Below, piece by piece: positions 23,650-47,225 of a stretch of 64,000 nucleotides of DNA. The stretch lies in contig JAWNZC010000302.1 of assembly GCA_035771165.1 (NCBI GenBank), positions 593,501 through 657,500 of the forward strand, in the 5' to 3' direction. How positions within the stretch are numbered: position 1 is the first letter of the stretch; each line of letters begins with the position of its first letter. The position numbers and the translations under genes were made by a program. The DNA is from Paragorgia papillata. Its lineage: Eukaryota > Cnidaria > Anthozoa > Scleralcyonacea > Coralliidae. The notes under the pieces were generated by a model. The model made no database searches. It was given only the letters and a program-made list of their open reading frames with translations, and had not been told where the DNA came from.

Positions 23650-24018
23650 TGCTCGTCACGTCCGAAACAACAAGGCGTCGCGTTTACGTCGCATTACCGA
23701 CGATCGTCGAGTTAAACGTCGAATTTCAGTTGAACTTAATTGTTTTTACTTGGACGCGTTGAGTCTCAAAACGACTTCTTGAAAACATGGCGCCGAATTG
23801 TTGCAGACAAGAGAAACATTTAATTCGACGCGACGATAATTCGTCGTATAACTCGAACACGCATTATCGTCGCATTATCCGTCTGACCAGGTCTGACTCA
23901 GACGAATTTAATTGCCGAGACGAATTTAATTCGTGCGTCGAATTTAATCGAGTTATACGTCGCAGTTTTGTCGAATAAAATTCAAACAATTAAATTCGTC
24001 TATTGTGCGACGTTTAGC
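23650..24018. mobile_element. partial Harbinger-like MITE, relative of 62618-63112
   Basis: It shares, in inverse orientation, blocks with the complete copy at 62618-63112: ATGGCGCCGAATTGT, CGACGATAATTCGTCG, GAATTTAATCGAGTTATACG and the end ATTCGTCTATTGTGCGACG TTTAGCGC. The outer left end is not recognisable. Confidence 0.6.
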
Positions 24019-24037
24019 GCAAGTCTTGCGCAAAGGA

Positions 24038-24775
24038 ATGTAATCACGTGAGTGAAGGAATTAAATACTTTCCTACGCTACGTAGTGTAGTAGGAGAGTG
24101 TATTCATTATGGCACTAACTGTATTCCCAAGAGGATGCTGCGGCAGACCCCGTGGTCAGAAGAGCACTTATATAAAGAGCAGTACCACGTTGCAGAAGTC
24201 ACTCGGTTAACAGTGTTGGTCGTCAAACTTGTATTTTAATTTGGTCTATTTCTGTACATAGTTTGTTTTTTATATATTATTTCTTTGTATATTACTGCAT
24301 GTTCGCTCTGTTCGGGGAGCAGCGCTGGTTATCTCGGTCCCGACCCAGATTTCCTGTCAAGTTTTTCCCAGATGTGGGTTTTTTATCAGACAGGTTTTTT
24401 TCTGGCCTTCCTGATGCCAGCCAATTGTGTAATAGTGCATAGCGAACTGTGTTTCCAGTTCTTCACCTATCTTGCAGTATACTTGTATATTTTGTCACTA
24501 GCTGTTTCTGCATGTATATCGCGCTTGTTTGTTTCTTTGTATATAGTTTTCATGCATGCCATCATTCATGTAATCTATCACACATATTTAGTAGAATCTA
24601 TACGTGTAGTCTAGCAATGTTTTATTAAAGAGCTGTTCGTCTCCAACACTGGACGCCAGCAAGATTCTCCACACTCCCAGTTGTCGTGTGCGTTGTAGAG
24701 TAATGAAGCAGTCTTTATGGCAAGTTTATTTCATATGGTTCTTTAGTTCTTGATTATGGCAGCGTTCCACGTTAC
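24038..24775 (+). mobile_element. possible solo LTR
   Basis: The region starts TGTAA and ends TTACA, holds a TATA box (TTATATAAAG, 24169-24178) and an ATTAAA poly(A)-type signal (24624-24629), and has no coding sequence. Together these suggest a promoter-terminator module like an LTR. No flanking duplication or primer-binding site was found, so it could equally be another kind of repeat or a host promoter. Confidence 0.25.
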
Positions 24776-25404
24776 ATCTAAAGGACGCAACAGGGGCGGA
24801 TCTAGGAAAATTTATACCTTAGTCAAACACGCAATCTGGAGGGGTCCGGGGGCATGCATGCTCCCCCGGAAATTTTTTGAAATTTGGGTCTCTAAAATGG
24901 CATTTCCCGCGTTCTGATAGCACTTTAAAGGAAAATCGTAACTAATTTTCGACATGTTTTTAATGGCACATTTTATTATTTTCAAGAAAGTCTTCGTTCA
25001 AAACGAGGACTTTGGTATTTTATTTTTATCTGAGACCTTGTGACAGTTTGTAAATGTTAAATTTCTTCCAGTAATAAAAAAGGGGAATCCCATAATTAGT
25101 AAAGATACATGACATATGACATTTTTTATAAAGGTTTATGTATAGTTATGGGAACCACATTGGAGTTTTGGCGGCGTATTATTGTAAAACAAGGGAGAAT
25201 TTGAATGAAGAGCGCAATTAGCGGCTATGTTGCGTATGAAAGGCGACACGGAACACGCTGTGTAGAATATGACATGACATACACGGACATGTAGTGTAAA
25301 ATTACTGTTTAGGAACCATGAAAAAACATCAGAAAAAGAATAAAGGATTTGTAACGTATAGTATAGTATAGTATAGTGCAATCATTCAGGATCTTATGAC
25401 ACAA

Positions 25405-25448
25405 CCCTGGACGCGTTTCGACCTTCTATGGTGGTCTCATCAGCAGGG
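25405..25448 (-). ncRNA. hammerhead ribozyme, minimal stem III
   Basis: On the minus strand the order is stem I CCCTG, core CTGATGA, stem II GACC with loop ACCATAGAA and GGTC, core GAAA, short stem III CGCGT with A-U and C-G pairs, cleavage C, then CAGGG closing stem I. Every conserved core base (CUGAUGA, GAAA, and U-H before cleavage) is present, and both main stems pair perfectly. Very short stem III hammerheads are known in Penelope-like retroelements, where they process element RNA, often as dimers. A degenerate TATAC tract follows downstream at about 25356-25380. No reverse transcriptase remnant is visible nearby, so the host element is truncated. Confidence 0.85.
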
Positions 25449-25550
25449 ATTTGCGGTTGGAAGTCGATGTGATTTAAGTAAATAACAAAATAATAAACAC
25501 TATCAACACGGTAATAATTATAATAAAGGAGAGATAAAGTGAGTGCTTAC

Positions 25551-25688
25551 CAAACTTGTTGTTTGTGTTTTTGAGTCCAACGCGTCGCAGCATCTTGGAA
25601 TTGGTACATAAAAGGGACTCGTTGTCGATGTATGTTTCGGTTGTAAGCGTAGCCGTATAAGCCAAAATCGCGCTCCTCTACTGTGAGT
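25551..25688 (-). CDS. second exon of unknown two-exon gene
   Basis: Acceptor CACCCGAAG at 25689-25697 and donor GTAAGC after 25551. Read in phase with exon 1 it is open for 46 codons, including the segment GLYGYAYNRNIHRQR and DAATRWTQKHKQQV. Length 138 = 1+135+2, so the reading frame continues beyond the donor; the next exon was not identified. Function unknown. Confidence 0.5.
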
Positions 25689-25767
25689 CTTCGGGTGCGT
25701 AATGAGGGGCATTGCTTCATTCGTTATGAGCAATACAAATAGAATGACAGATTATCTATAGACTCAC

Positions 25768-26000
25768 CTAAGAGCAATACAGGTCTTCTTTCCATCCTTA
25801 GCATACTTCGGCAAATATGCCTCCGCATCGAAATCCCTGTGTAAGGATTTTACGCTAAACTTCGCATGAAGCTCCCGATCCGAGAGGATTGCACAATTTT
25901 GGATTTTTGAAGACAAATCGTAATAGATTTGTCGCAATAACTCATCGTTATTATTCTTCAGAGCGCTCTGCACACGTTCTAAGACGTTTGTCGAAGCCAT
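25768..26000 (-). CDS. first coding exon, unknown protein
   Basis: The start ATG at 26000 has a strong initiation context (G at -3, G at +4). It encodes 77 codons plus two bases, beginning MASTNVLERVQSALKNNN, rich in charged residues and predicted helical, with no signal peptide, membrane segment or zinc-finger pattern. The donor GTGAGT opens a 79-nt intron to the exon at 25551-25688, which joins in phase. The gene lies inside the CAGGGGCGGAT-ended element. It is either that element's own gene or a captured host exon pair. I do not recognise the family. Confidence 0.55.
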
Positions 26001-26652
26001 GACACAACAGTCAATCCTCAGTCAAATTGGCCCGCGTGTAATCTCTTCATGCTGCAAGATGCTGCAAAGATGCAGCTTCATGCGGCGGATTGCGGCCAAG
26101 ATTTAGTTACTAGCCAATCAAAATCTAGCCTGCGTTAAAACATTTTACTTCCGACGTAATTGCATTTACTTCCGACGTAATTCCATTGGCTTTAACCAAT
26201 CAGCGCTCATGATTTCGTTGTATTTCGGCCATTTTGACGTGGATAAACATGCCGGTCGGTGACCACTTCCCGCCATAGTTACCTCTTATACGGTTCTAGT
26301 ACCAGTAGCGGCCACAGTCGCCACAGAATAACTTGCGCGCGCGTCTGACGAAGGCTCTAGAAATTATGAAATTATTCTTCGGCAAAGAATAAACCGTATC
26401 TTGCCAAATATGTTATAAATTGCAAAATCCGAAGAAACCCTTTAATTTTCGCATCTCAGATTTTTTACCTTAGTCGCTTGACGTGTTTGACGTATATTAA
26501 ATCCGCCCCTGCGCAAACACTACCGTGGGAAGTCCAACGACATATTTACATGGTAAACATATGAAGCGTTGACTTGCGAGATCTTTTCAACGATCGAAAC
26601 GTCTTTGTTTACCTCTCTCACGTGATTACATTCCTTTGCGTTGTTAGTATAG

Positions 26653-26827
26653 GTAATAATAGCATGGCTTCGAGTGCAATTTGGAAAAAAACATGCACGA
26701 GTGAGTTTTTCAAAGACTATCAAAATTGCACGAGTCCGAAGGACGAGTGCTATTTCAGGTCTTTGAAAAACTCACGAGTGCGTGTTTTTCCAAAATTGCA
26801 CTCGAAACCATGCTATTACTTATTAAT
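26653..26827. mobile_element. foldback MITE, CGAGTGCAATTTTGG arms
   Basis: Arms of about 70 bp: GTAATAATAGCATGGCTTCG... and CGAAACCATGCTATTAC, with inner GTGAGTTTTTCAAAGAC / GTCTTTGAAAAACTCAC. No coding content. Confidence 0.65.
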
Positions 26828-27171
26828 AATATACATGAAATGTTAGACAAATGTTCCTCCGGCTACAAAGTTTACATACCACTCATTGCTCCACTTCTCG
26901 AAGCATAAATGGTTAAAAACTGCTTCGCTTTGTTCACTAAATACGTAAAACGTTTTACTCATAGCATCTAACCTCTCCTAGTCTTCTTGCAGGAAATTTA
27001 ATGACAATATTAAAGCAAAATTCACTCTGTATTTCATCGAAATGTTCTTCGACAACTCTGTTTTGGTCGCCATATTGGATTTTCTCGTGAGGAAAAACCA
27101 TCCTTCAAAATCCGCATAAGCATTTCATTGGCTTTCCTGTAGTTTCCGGTTGTTTATTAGCCAATCAGAAT
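26828..27171. other. unassigned spacer
   Basis: No exon, RNA gene or repeat recognised between the two foldbacks; the sequence is AT-rich with no long open frame. Confidence 0.4.
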
Positions 27172-27361
27172 AAAGAAATACCAAATGGTTTTCCGTGTTT
27201 GGATACTCTGATCCAAACACGCGGGAAATTGCGAGACTGGAGAAAAGCGTAACAAAACACGAGCCGTAGGCGAGTGTTTTTAGCTTTTCGAAAGTCGAGC
27301 AATTTCCCAAGTGTTTGGATAAGAGTCTCCAAACACGAAAAAAAACATTTGGTATTTCTTT
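27172..27361. mobile_element. foldback MITE, CCGTGTTTGGATACTC arms
   Basis: AAAGAAATACCAAATGGTTTT at the left pairs with AAACATTTGGTATTTCTTT at the right; inner GTGTTTGGATACTCTGATCC / GAGTCTCCAAACAC also mirrors. A partial relative lies at 27429-27480. Confidence 0.6.
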
Positions 27362-27931
27362 TATAAAATAATCACAAGTGAATATGATATACTGTCCGAC
27401 ATTTTCAAAAAATCGTTTTGACGGGAATTTTCCGTGTTTGGATACTCTGATTCAAACGCGGCAATTGACCAATCAGGGCTCGCGTAGTATACATGTTATT
27501 TTATAATGGTTAATACTCATTGAAATGTGCACTGTATTACACCTTTTCTGCACTGTATTACATTGAAATTGCACTCCTCTCGACCAATCAGGATGGAGTA
27601 ATTTTGTCATGTATATTATTAGGCTTGTTATTGACGTATCGTTATTTTGGGCCCGACGAGCACTCTAATGATTTTAGTTGTATCCGAACTTATAAACAGT
27701 ACTTATTCAATTTAAACAAAAATTAAGTTTGTCTTATTTGAAAGACCATTTAAAATGACAAAGTAACATCTTTTGCAGTTTTTCATTTCCTTGCTTCGTT
27801 CTTGAGATATTTCAATTTGTTTGATATGCAAATTAAACATTTTGACATCACACGTTATCAAAGGTTATATATCTTTGCTATTATCAAATGAAGTGACCTG
27901 AAGTAGAATTAATAAAACAAAAATAACAAAG

Positions 27932-28117
27932 ATGTCGGACGACAAGACTCCAGTGAAGACGTTGCCGGGATCGATATCTTCGCCGTATGTGTGTGGATGC
28001 TGTAATTCGAGCTTCGCCAGCAACCCCATTGACTTGTCTGGGGGAAAGTCAAACAAGGAGAACATACTATCCAGATTCCGCTCGGATATTTACGCATGCG
28101 TACCTCAACCGGAATAA
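27932..28117 (+). CDS. 61-residue open frame inside a MITE, unknown
   Basis: ATG in a good context (AAAGATGTCG) opens a 61-codon frame ending TAA. It starts MSDDKTPVKTLPGSISS, then has a CGCC motif followed by NSSFASNPIDLSGGKSNKEN, a polar SNKENILSRFR segment and a C-terminal CVPQPE. Composition is protein-like, unlike the surrounding AT-rich repeat. It could be a captured first exon or a retained host fragment. No family recognised and no partner exon found. Confidence 0.35.
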   Translation: MSDDKTPVKTLPGSISSPYVCGCCNSSFASNPIDLSGGKSNKENILSRFRSDIYACVPQPE

Positions 28118-28201
28118 CAAGAATCCTGTGATTCGAAACGGATTATCCCGGAGTCTCTCGTTTCCCGGGTGGGGAACGTGGGCTCTGGGAACGAGATTGA
28201 G

Positions 28202-28516
28202 TCTGTTCAGACTGGGCACCGTGCGTTGAGGTAGTATGAGGTAGTGAACACGTTTTCATAGTGCCGGAGTGCCCAAAGTGGTGCCCACACTTTTTACTCA
28301 ATATTCCTTGTAATTCGAAACCTCAAAGCCACAAAATAGCTACAAAAGCCATCAAAAGCTTTCTGTGTGCACGCTTATCAGATCCAGGGCGCCGTGAATG
28401 TGAACAAGTGACCCGCGCCCGAGCACCCGGTTTTGATTAGTCTGAGTTGGGCACCGCGAAAAAGTTGTGTTCACACTAGTGCCCGGCCCCGTGCCCGGGC
28501 ACCTAGTCTGAACAGC
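28202..28516. mobile_element. nested MITE with CTGTTCAGACT ends
   Basis: CTGTTCAGACTGGGCACC at the left and GGGCACCTAGTCTGAACAG at the right form inverted ends; GCCCGGGCAC-type blocks lie inside. No clear target duplication. Confidence 0.6.
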
Positions 28517-28813
28517 GGGGTAACAAACTGAAATATCTCAACAACGAAGCAAGGAAATGAAAAACTGCAAAAGATGTTACTCTGTCATTTTAAATGTTCT
28601 TTCAAATAAGACAAATATCATTTTCGTTTTAAGCGCAACAGTTAACAGGAGTTTCTAGCATTTTCTAGCATAACATCGCCTTTACGTCTGTGGAATGAAC
28701 GTTTTCCATGAAACTAAGAAAAAATGCAGTTTCGGTTTCACGGAAACAAACTTAACAGCTCAATTTCTGAGCTTACTAAAAGTCTTTAAACTCGTTAATA
28801 ATTCATAACAGTT

Positions 28814-29325
28814 TTGTTAGTTCTTGCTGTACAAGCTGTCGTCAGTCAGTATAGTACTTTCAGCTTGGAGTTTGTGAAGTTTTGTCAGTTCTTGCTGTAC
28901 AAGCTGTCGTTAGTTAGTATCTCGCTCTACAAGCTGCCGTTAGTTGGGTATAGTACTTTCAGCTTGCAGTTTGTAAAGTTTTGTTAGTTCTTGCTGTACA
29001 AGCTGTCGTTAGTTAGTATCTCGCTCTACAAGCTGCCGTTAGTTAGTATAGTACTTTCAGCTTGGAGTTTGTAAAGTTTTGTTAGTTCATGCTCTACAAG
29101 CTGTCGTTAGTTAGTATAGTACTTTCAGCTTAGAGTTTGTAAAGTTTTGTTAGTTCTTGCTCTACAAGCTGCCGTTAGTTAGTATAGTACTTTCAGCTTG
29201 GAGTTTGTAAAGTTTTGTTAGTTCTTGCTCTACAAGCTGTCGTTAGTTAGTATAGTACCTTCAGCTTGCAGTTTGTAAAGTTTTGTTAGTGCTTGCAGTA
29301 CAAGCTGTCGTTAGCCAGTACAGTA
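28814..29325 (+). repeat. 68-bp minisatellite, about 8 units
   Basis: TACAAGCTGTCGTTAGTTAG recurs with starts of the ACAAGCTG core at 28831, 28899, 28998, 29096, 29164, 29232 and 29300, with two extra 30-bp partial insertions (28929, 29028). Each unit reads TTTTGTTAGTTCTTGC ... AGTACTTTCAGCTTGGAG. Confidence 0.9.
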
Positions 29326-29539
29326 CTTTTTTTTAACAACTAGTCACAGCTTGTACAGCAAGAACGAACGTGTATTTTCCAAAAATACTCGCCTCGAAAG
29401 TTAGCTGAAACAGTCAAAAAATTATTAATAAGTTTGAAAAACAATATTTGTATGCGACCTGGGGTTGACAAAATCTATATCTGGATCGTGGTATAAAGAC
29501 GGAGGTTTCCAGTTCTTTCGTGGCCTGTCCCAGCTTCAT

Positions 29540-30027
29540 TTAGGAAGGAAAGAAGGAAGGACGGAAAGAAGGAAGGAAAAAAAGGAAGGAAGGAAGGGAA
29601 GGAAGGGAAGGAAGGGAAGGAAGGGAAGGAAGGGAAGGAAGGGAAGGAAGGGAAGGAAGGGAAGGAAGGGAAGGAAGGGAAGGAAGGGAAGGAAGGGAAG
29701 GAAGGGAAGGAAGGGAAGGAAGGGAAGGAAGGGAAGGAAGGGAAGGAAGGGAAGGAAGGGAAGGAAGGGAAGGAAGGGAAGGAAGGGAAGGAAGGGAAGG
29801 AAGGGAAGGAAGGGAAGGAAGGGAAGGAAGGAAAGGAAGGAAAGGAAAGGAAAGGAAAGGAAAGGAAAGGAAAGGAAAGGAAAGGAAGGGAAAGGAAGGG
29901 AAAGGAAGGGAAGGGAAGGGAAGGGAAGGGAAGGGAAGGGAAGGGAAGGGAAGGGAAGGGAAGGGAAGGGAAGGGAAGGGAAGGGAAGGGAAGGGAAGGG
30001 AAGGGAAGGGAAGGAAGGAAGGAAGGA

Positions 30028-30062
<35 letters not shown>

Positions 30063-30235
30063 GAGGAAGGAAGGAAGGAAGGAAGGAAGGAAGGAAGGAA
30101 GGGAGGAAAAGATGAAGGAAGGAATGAAGGAAAGGAAAGGAAGGAATAGAAAGAGAGAGGAAGGAAGGAAGGAAGGAAGGAAGGAAGAAAGGAGGGAAGG
30201 AAGGAAGGATGGACGGAATAAAGGAAGGAAGGAGT
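29540..30235 (+). repeat. GGAAGG/GGAAAGG purine tract
   Basis: Almost pure purine DNA: GGAAGGGAAG units to about 29830, GGAAA units, GGGAA units to 30010, then GGAA and GAAA. Lies about 150 bp beyond the stop codon of the RFX-like gene. Long open frames here are low-complexity. Confidence 0.95.
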
Positions 30236-30383
30236 TAGACAAAACATGGCATGTGTCTATATATTTGTTCCGAAACAACTAATTTAAATAATGACGGAAA
30301 AGGCACGGAAGGTCCGTTTGAGCGATCCATTTTAGCCACAACCCACCTCTCCTCACTCAACAATAGAAAAATTCGAATCTGTG

Positions 30384-43329
<12,946 letters not shown>

Positions 43330-43540
43330 CTAGTGTAAAAAGACACAGCAACAAATAGATTCTTGTCAGTAGTGCAACGAGGCAGTCTTTTTCGTGTGAC
43401 GCGTGCCATCGCACGCACACACGCCGGCACACGCGCAAACTCAACTAGGCGTGTTATTTTTCGCACGCGTGAAAGGCCATGTTCAATTGTTCATTCACAT
43501 TGCAATTGTGAAAATGTGTGAAAGTTTCAGTAATATCACA

Positions 43541-44635
43541 ACGTAAGGTCTCACAACGTAACGTAAGGTCTCACGATGTAACGTAAGCTCTCACGATGTA
43601 ACGTAATGTCTCACGATGTAACGTAAGGTCTCACGATGTAACGTAAGGTCTCACGATGTAACGTAATGTCTCACGATGTAACGTAAGGTCTCACGATGTA
43701 ACGTAAGGTCTCACGATGTAACGTAAGGTCTCACGATGTAACGTAAGGTCTCACGATGTAACGTAAGGTCTCACAACGTAACGTAAGGTCTCACGATGTA
43801 ACGTAAGGTCTCACAATGTAACGTAAGGTCTCACGATGTAACGTAAGGTCTCACGATGTAACGTAAGGTCTCACAACGTAACGTAAGGTCTCACGATGTA
43901 ACGTAAGGTCTCACAATGTAACGTAAGGTCTCACGATGTAACGTAATGTCTCACAACGTAACGTAAGGTCTCACAACGTAACGTAAGGTCTCACAACGTA
44001 ACGTAAGGTCTCACAATGTAACGTAAGGTCTCACAATGTAACGTAAGGTCTCACAATGTAACGTAAGGTCTCACAATGTGATGTAAGGTCTCACAACGTA
44101 ACGTAAGGTCTCGCAACGTAACGTAAGGTCTCACGATGTAACGTAAGGTCTCACAATGTAACGTAAGGTCTCACAATGTAACGTAAGGTCCCACAATGCA
44201 ACGTAAGGTCTCACAATGTAACGTAAGGTCTCACAATGTAACGTAAGGTCTCACAATGTAACGTAAGGTCTCACAATGTAACGTAAGGTTTCACAATGTA
44301 ACGTAAGGTCTCACAGCGTACTCACAACGTAACGCAAGATCTCACAACGTAACGCAAGATATCACAGCGTAACGTAAGGTATAACAATGTAACGCAAGGT
44401 CTCACATTACGCTGTGAAACCTTGCGTTACATTGTGAGACCTTGCGTTACGTTGTTATACCTTACGTTACGCTGTGAGATCTTGCGTTACGTTGTGAGAT
44501 CTTGCGTTACGTTGTAAGGCCTTACAACGTAACGTCAGGTCTCACAACGTAACGGAAGGTGTTACAACGTAATGCAAGGTCTCACAGCGTAACGCAAGAT
44601 CTGACAACGTAACGTAAGGTCTCACAGCGTAGTAG
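43541..44635. repeat. 20-bp minisatellite with internal inversion
   Basis: ACGTAAGGTCTCACGATGTA, about 50 units with ACAACGTA/ACAATGTA variants. From about 44405 to 44517 the orientation flips (CCTTGCGTTACATTGTGAG), mirroring the block just before it, then flips back. Confidence 0.95.
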
Positions 44636-45228
44636 GTTTTACGTTTCACAATTGCAACCAGAATATGTGCAATAGATTACTTTATGAAGCCTTTTCAGAC
44701 AGGGCCAACAAGTAGCCTGCATGGTTATCAGATAGTACAATGTTGCTCACATGATCACCCCCCTCACAACCCTCCCCCGAGGTACTCTGGCAGATTTGGG
44801 GTAGGGGTGTACGACTGTGACCTCAAAATCCTGACCCTATCCCAGAGCTAAACTAAAAAAATCAATACTCTATCCCAGCACTGGTGTCACATTGGCATCT
44901 ATACCCTATATCAGACCAAAATAGGCACCCTATTGTTGGACCAAAGTTAAATAGACAATTTGTATATCCTATCCAAGACCCTGCAGCTCGAAAACCATAC
45001 CCTATACTGCACATACACCTTATATACGAGAGAAGCCCGCCCCCCCCCGATCCCATCCCACCCCCAGGCCACCCCCAATGCATTATCAGATACCAGTCTG
45101 TATAATAAATTAACAACTGAAAAAAAAAAAAACATTTACCAAGATATTTTCAATCTTTTTCTTTATATCATCTCTAAAATTAAAGAAAAAAGAACACTTA
45201 AAAATGTCTAAATGAAGTGACAAAATCA
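44636..45228. other. unassigned spacer
   Basis: Contains a GACCCTAT / CCTATCC-rich low-complexity stretch (44820-45010) and no convincing exon; facing open frames on both strands here look incidental. Confidence 0.45.
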
Positions 45229-45236
45229 TTAACAGT

Positions 45237-45458
45237 CAGTGCCGGATTAGTACAGTAGCAGAATGATGTAGCAAATGCTACCGGCCCCGCGATTTGGGGG
45301 GCCTCGCACTGGTGACGGCGTGTCCGCGGTATATATGATTCATATGAAATGAAAGAGAGTTTAAATGGCGACATGCCATTGACATACGTAATATATAGGT
45401 AATAGGGCCCCGCATTCTTCATTTGCTACGGGCCCCGCGCAACCTTAATCCGGCACTG
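45237..45458. mobile_element. hAT MITE with perfect 8-bp duplication
   Basis: CAGTGCCGGATTA at the left and TTAATCCGGCACTG at the right, with GGCCCCGCG and GGGCCCCGCGC blocks inside. TTAACAGT occurs at 45229-45236 and 45459-45466. Inverted ends, 222-bp length and 8-bp duplication are diagnostic of a hAT MITE. The duplicated octamer is itself the end of another MITE. Confidence 0.93.
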
Positions 45459-45509
45459 TTAACAGTATTGCTGCCTAAGGATGTTTGAGGGTTCTCTCTT
45501 TGATGAGTA

Positions 45510-46101
45510 AAATCATCTGGTGTTAGAGTAAAATAGTCTGGTGTTAGACACAGTTAAATAGTCTGGTGTTAGACACAGTTAAATAGTCTGGTGTTAGACA
45601 TAGTTAAATAGTCTGGTGTTAGACACAGTAAAATAGTCTGGTGTTAGGCACAGTTAAATAGTCTGGTGTTAGACACAGTGAAATAGTCTGGTGTTTAAGA
45701 CAGAGTAAAATAGTCTGGTGTTAGACACAGTAAAATAGTCTGGTGTTAGACACAGTGAAATAGTCTGGTGTTTAAGACAGAGTAAAATAGTCTGGTGTTA
45801 GCCAGAGTAAAATAGTCTGGTGTTAGACACAGTAAAATAGTCTGGTGTTAGACAGAGTAAAATAGTCTGGTCTTAGGCACAGTTAAATAGTCTGGTGTTA
45901 GACACAGTAAAATAGTCTGGTGTTAGACACAGTTAAATAGTCTGGTGTTAGACACAGTAAAATAGTCTGGTGTTAGACAGAGTAAAATAGTCTGGTCTTA
46001 GGCACAGTTAAATAGTCTGGTGTTAGACACAGTAAAATAGTCTGGTGTTAGACACAGTAAAATAGTCTGGTGTTAGACACAGTAAAATAGTCTGGTGTTA
46101 G
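45510..46101 (+). repeat. 23-bp minisatellite, block 1
   Basis: AATAGTCTGGTGTTAGACAC AGTAA, about 25 units with ACAGT/AGAGT/TTAAGACAGAG variants. Confidence 0.95.
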
Positions 46102-46432
46102 ATATACCATGCCTGAAATAGGAAAGCACTTTTGATTTTTTTTTCTTATTCCTAGGAGCAAATGGTACTATAAATGATACTATGTTTTATTCAATTCAAA
46201 TCTGCTTCTAGGTTTCAGTTTAACTGTGCACAGGTCAATTTATCCTTTACAGTCATTTGGAAAATACGTTTCACCCAAATCTTCGGAAGTTCGCAAGTTC
46301 ATTGTGTTTTACATTGTAAACATCAAGCGTTTCCATTGTAATTGTTGTAATTAAGCCTTGATCGGTGATAGTCGCTGACTGAATTACAACAATTACAACT
46401 ATATGGACTTGAGGATGTCTATAAGCACTATC

Positions 46433-47225
46433 ACTAAGTCCTAAGGGGATAAGGGAGTAAGGGGGAATAAGATGTGAGAATATAAGCTCTATGACTAAGT
46501 CCTAAGGGAATAAGGGAGCAAGGGGGAATAAGATATGAGAATATAAGTACTATGACTAAGTCCTAAGGGAGTAAGGGGGAATAAGATATGAGAATATAAG
46601 CACTATGACTAAGTCCTAAGGGAATAAGGGAGTAAGGGGGAATAAGATATGAGAATATAAGCACTGTGACTAAGTCCTAAGGGAATAAGGGAGTAAGGGG
46701 GAATAAGATATGAGAATATAAGCACTATGACTAAGTCCTAAGGGAATAAGGGAGTAAGGGGGAATAAGATGTGAGAATATAAGCACTATGACTAAGTCCT
46801 AAGGGAGCAAGGGGGAATAAGATATGAGAATATAAGTACTATGACTAAGTCCTAAGGGAATAAGGGAGTAAGGGGGAATAAGATATGAGAATATAAGTAC
46901 TATGACTAAGTCCTAAGGGAATAAGGGAGTAAGGGGGAATAAGATATGAGAATATAAGCACTATGACTAAGTCCTAAGGGAATAAGGGAGTAAGAGGGAA
47001 TAAGATATGAGAATATAAGCACTATAACAGTATGACTAAGTCCTAAGGGAATAAGGGAGCAAGGGGGAATAAGGGAGCAAGGGGGAATAAGATATGAGAA
47101 TATAAGTACTATGACTAAGTCCTAAGGGAATAAGGGAGTAAGGGGGAATAAGATATGAGAATATAAGCAGTATGACTAAGTCCTAAGGGAATAAGGGAGT
47201 AAGGGGGAATAAGATATGAGAATAT
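46433..47225 (+). repeat. 61-bp subterminal minisatellite
   Basis: ACTAAGTCCTAAGGGAATAAG, then GGAGTAAGGGGGAATAAG and ATATGAGAATATAAGCACTATG; about 13 units, some lacking one 10-15-bp block. Confidence 0.95.

Larger units (their letters stand above)
24791..26511. mobile_element. DNA transposon with CAGGGGCGGAT ends
   Basis: Inverted ends CAGGGGCGGATCTA and TAAATCCGCCCCTG, flanked by a 5-bp direct repeat CGCAA (24786-24790 and 26512-26516). A shared ACCTTAGTC motif lies just inside both ends. Terminal sequence is hAT-like, although hAT usually duplicates 8 bp. It encloses a two-exon gene of unknown function and a hammerhead ribozyme, both on the minus strand. No transposase was recognised. 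Confidence 0.6.
27719..28632. mobile_element. MITE family with TTAAGTTTGTCTTATTTGAAAG ends
   Basis: The left end TTAAGTTTGTCTTATTTGAA and its mirrored right end (TTCAAATAAGACAAATATC, about 28600-28618) enclose shared sub-terminal sequence (AAGATGTTAC, GCAGTTTTTCATTTCCTTGC and complements). A related copy starts at 63122 and its far arm reaches the end of the window. This copy has acquired a short open frame (27932-28117) and a nested MITE (28202-28516). Confidence 0.65.

Noticed and set aside
44862..45211. Opposed 73-84-codon frames
   Set aside because: Derived from a CCTAT/CCCC-rich low-complexity stretch; no splice signals or motif.
43541..46101. CRISPR-like appearance of the 20-bp and 23-bp arrays
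   Set aside because: Units are contiguous with no unique spacers, and the DNA is eukaryotic.
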